Positions 26,101 through 64,000 of a stretch of DNA of 64,000 nt are shown here, piece by piece; position 1 is the stretch's first letter, and each line of letters opens with the position of its first letter. The stretch spans positions 9,290,207 to 9,354,206 of the forward strand of contig OZ037767.1 of assembly GCA_964035545.1 (NCBI GenBank), written 5' to 3'. Below the pieces are notes generated by a model. The model was not told the DNA's origin. It was given only the letters and a program-made list of their open reading frames with translations, and made no database searches. Origin of the DNA: Bugula neritina. Its lineage: Eukaryota > Bryozoa > Gymnolaemata > Cheilostomatida > Bugulidae. A program made the translations under genes and the position numbers.

Positions 26101-27661
26101 CAGAGCAAGTTTTTACAATTTTTATCACCATTAAATATGATTGGTTACAGCTATATTATATTATTTCATTGTTGGCTAATTCCCAGTCATTGAAAGCAAA
26201 TCTAGTTCCACCAGGATTAGTGCATGAGGTAAATAATTACATAAATGCAGCCGTTCTAGTAACAAGGATTTTTCAAGACAAATTGAGTGAATGGAAATTT
26301 TTGGAAGAACATGCCAGTCTATTAGATTTAAAAATAGCATGCTTCCAGCAGTAAAGTATACAAATAAGCAGTAGACTACGTAAAGACATGCTTAAGATTT
26401 GGGTTGAAGTTAGCCCTTATAATTTCATTTTCAGTCTTGTCCACCCTACTTTGTCAAAATGACACTATAAATGCAGCTATTGGGAGCTATGTTGATGACA
26501 TTTTTGTTTCTGTGGAAACATTTATCAAAATTTAGGTTGCTAACCAAGAACCTGCAAAATTGAATAGCACTAGAGTTTCACGCTTAAGAGACCTCTACAA
26601 ATATAAACCTGGACAGTAAATTGTATAGCAGGCAGTCAGGTGATGGAATACAATCATTAGTTCTAGTGGCTGCCTTGTAAGCATAATAGAGCTGATTTTC
26701 ATATGCGCCTGTATACAGTATACAAGTGGGCAATTACCTGTAGCAGGTGGCATGCATTTTTATGAAAAGGTTGACACGGTCAAAGTTATGAAGTGGTGCT
26801 GTTTATGAAACATGTCTGGAAACATTGAGCATATTTTGGAAAGAATATCCTGTAATGGAACCGTGGCATGTGTCAAATACAGATTTAAGCACAATATACT
26901 AGTAGCATAGCAGTGGGAGTATGTTTGGAGATTAGTAGAAGATGGGTAAACGGATAAGAAAGTGAGTTTATTTATTTATAAAACAACTCACCTGGGTTTA
27001 TAGTCACCATCTCTGTGGGAGAAAGTTTTTCTTAACAATCATGATTACTTTTAACTTTCCTACAATTGCTTATATAATTCTAATAAATTTGAGTTACTCT
27101 GATTTCAATATTTTGGTAATAAGAAATTAATTTTTTTCTCACCTGTCTCCGCTTTGTCTTGTTCGGGTAGCGGGTAATGAAAAAATTAAATGTCAAATAT
27201 TATTTCAATTTATTAGTCATAAACAGTTTTCATATAGCTGAGGTAGCTAGAATTGATAAAAAATTAGAGCAATAGCAGTAATTTTTATTTGGTTTACAGC
27301 AAGTTGTTTCATAGCAGCTTTTTGGAAAATGAATTATTGTAAAAGTTAGTTGGGCAAGCACGTGTTAGTGAAATTTTCTGGTCATAATTTTATCAGGTAT
27401 GCATGGTGTTTATAACATTATGTCAAGTAAATAAATTTTGCTTTTTATTAGTTTTAAGAATTGCAGCAAACACCAGTTGCTGTTGAGTGAATTACTACCT
27501 TAGCGTAATGGTAAACATGGATATATACATATATTCATAATTATAGTTACTGTTTTGCTGGTATAGTTTCATTCACTGTTAGCTCCTACTCCAATTTTAA
27601 TGTACACCCAAGGTCAAGTTGGTTATTCTTACGTATGTCTTGTTTTCATATAGCAGTGACA
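23130..27661. other. Intergenic region between divergent STXBP and VPS13
   Basis: About 4.5 kb that should hold both promoters. 24280-24960 and 25480-25830 are degenerate simple sequence built from short blocks such as GTAAGTGTAACTG and TACTACTAGTAG. 26984-27030 holds an inverted SINE tail fragment. Short open frames, for example 26169-26354, show no recognisable similarity. No RNA gene seen. Confidence 0.6.
26984..27030 (-). mobile_element. Truncated SINE 3' tail
   Basis: In complement the segment reads ...CTCCCACAGAGATGGTGACT then ATAAACCCAGGTGAGTT. It aligns with the tails of the SINEs at 4262 and 39089 (CTCACAGGGATGGTGACTAT). The tRNA-like head is missing. Confidence 0.6.
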
Positions 27662-63777
<36,116 letters not shown>

Positions 63778-63804
63778 GTACTCAGTCTATTTAGTAGATC
63801 AGAA

Positions 63805-63985
63805 TGTATGACTACAGTACTGTAATAACTACTTTATGACTACAGTACTGTAATAACTACTTTATGACTACAGTACTGTAAATACTACTATATGACTACA
63901 GTACTGTAAATACTACTATATGAATACAGTACTGTAATAACTACTGTATGACTACAGTACTGTAATAACTACTGTATTATACTAC
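63805..63985. repeat. 27-bp minisatellite at right edge
   Basis: TATGACTACAGTACTGTAAT then AACTACT, about six copies, beginning about 28 bp after the VPS13 exon 57 donor. CAGTACTG is palindromic. Confidence 0.9.
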
Positions 63986-64000
63986 AGCTACACTAGACTA

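Noticed and set aside
26169-26354. 61-codon open frame in the STXBP-VPS13 gap
   Set aside because: No recognised family, no flanking exon structure, and a length expected by chance in this region.

Overview
This is a eukaryotic nuclear window from an animal. It is AT-rich, the genes are split into many short exons with GT-AG introns, and the introns are full of minisatellites and small non-autonomous transposons. Four protein-coding genes can be assembled exon by exon with consistent reading phase. All are typical metazoan genes: a SIN3-family co-repressor, a fibrous-sheath-interacting protein 1 (FSIP1) homologue, a syntaxin-binding protein (Munc18/STXBP) and a VPS13A/C-type lipid-transfer protein. 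The divergence from the vertebrate proteins suggests an early-branching or invertebrate animal. A sponge is my best guess, but this is inference and no species-diagnostic sequence was recognised.

Layout. 1-1320 is intron, mostly a 24/17-bp minisatellite. 1321-6093 (+) is the 3' half of SIN3 (12 exons, stop at 6091-6093). 6094-7556 is a tail-to-tail intergenic gap with one MITE. 7557-13529 (-) is a complete FSIP1 homologue (11 exons, 597 codons). 13530-14958 is an intergenic gap. 14959-23129 (-) is a complete STXBP gene (13 core exons, 618 codons, plus two possible phase-0 cassette exons). 23130-27661 is the gap between the divergent STXBP and VPS13 genes, with degenerate simple sequence and a SINE fragment. 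27662 to the right edge (+) is VPS13 (57 exons seen plus one possible 33-nt micro-exon, about 2,760 codons). Its C-terminal end lies beyond the window.

Functionally the genes are unrelated neighbours: transcriptional repression (SIN3-HDAC), sperm flagellum/cilium (FSIP1), SNARE-dependent vesicle fusion (STXBP), and bulk lipid transfer at membrane contact sites (VPS13).

The most striking feature is how minisatellites relate to splice sites. At several exon borders the tandem repeat unit contains the splice donor or acceptor together with the adjoining coding bases. The clearest case is VPS13 exon 51, whose last 51 bp are repeated five times exactly in frame, each copy ending in a usable donor. 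Other cases are a 39-bp in-frame donor duplication in STXBP, acceptor duplications before VPS13 exons 32 and 56, a donor-derived array after exon 29, and arrays running flush to exon 42 and filling a SIN3 intron. The window also holds a tRNA-derived SINE family, three MITE families (one with the 3-bp TTA duplication of PIF/Harbinger elements), and a hammerhead-ribozyme-like, Penelope-like-element remnant between two (AT)n tracts.
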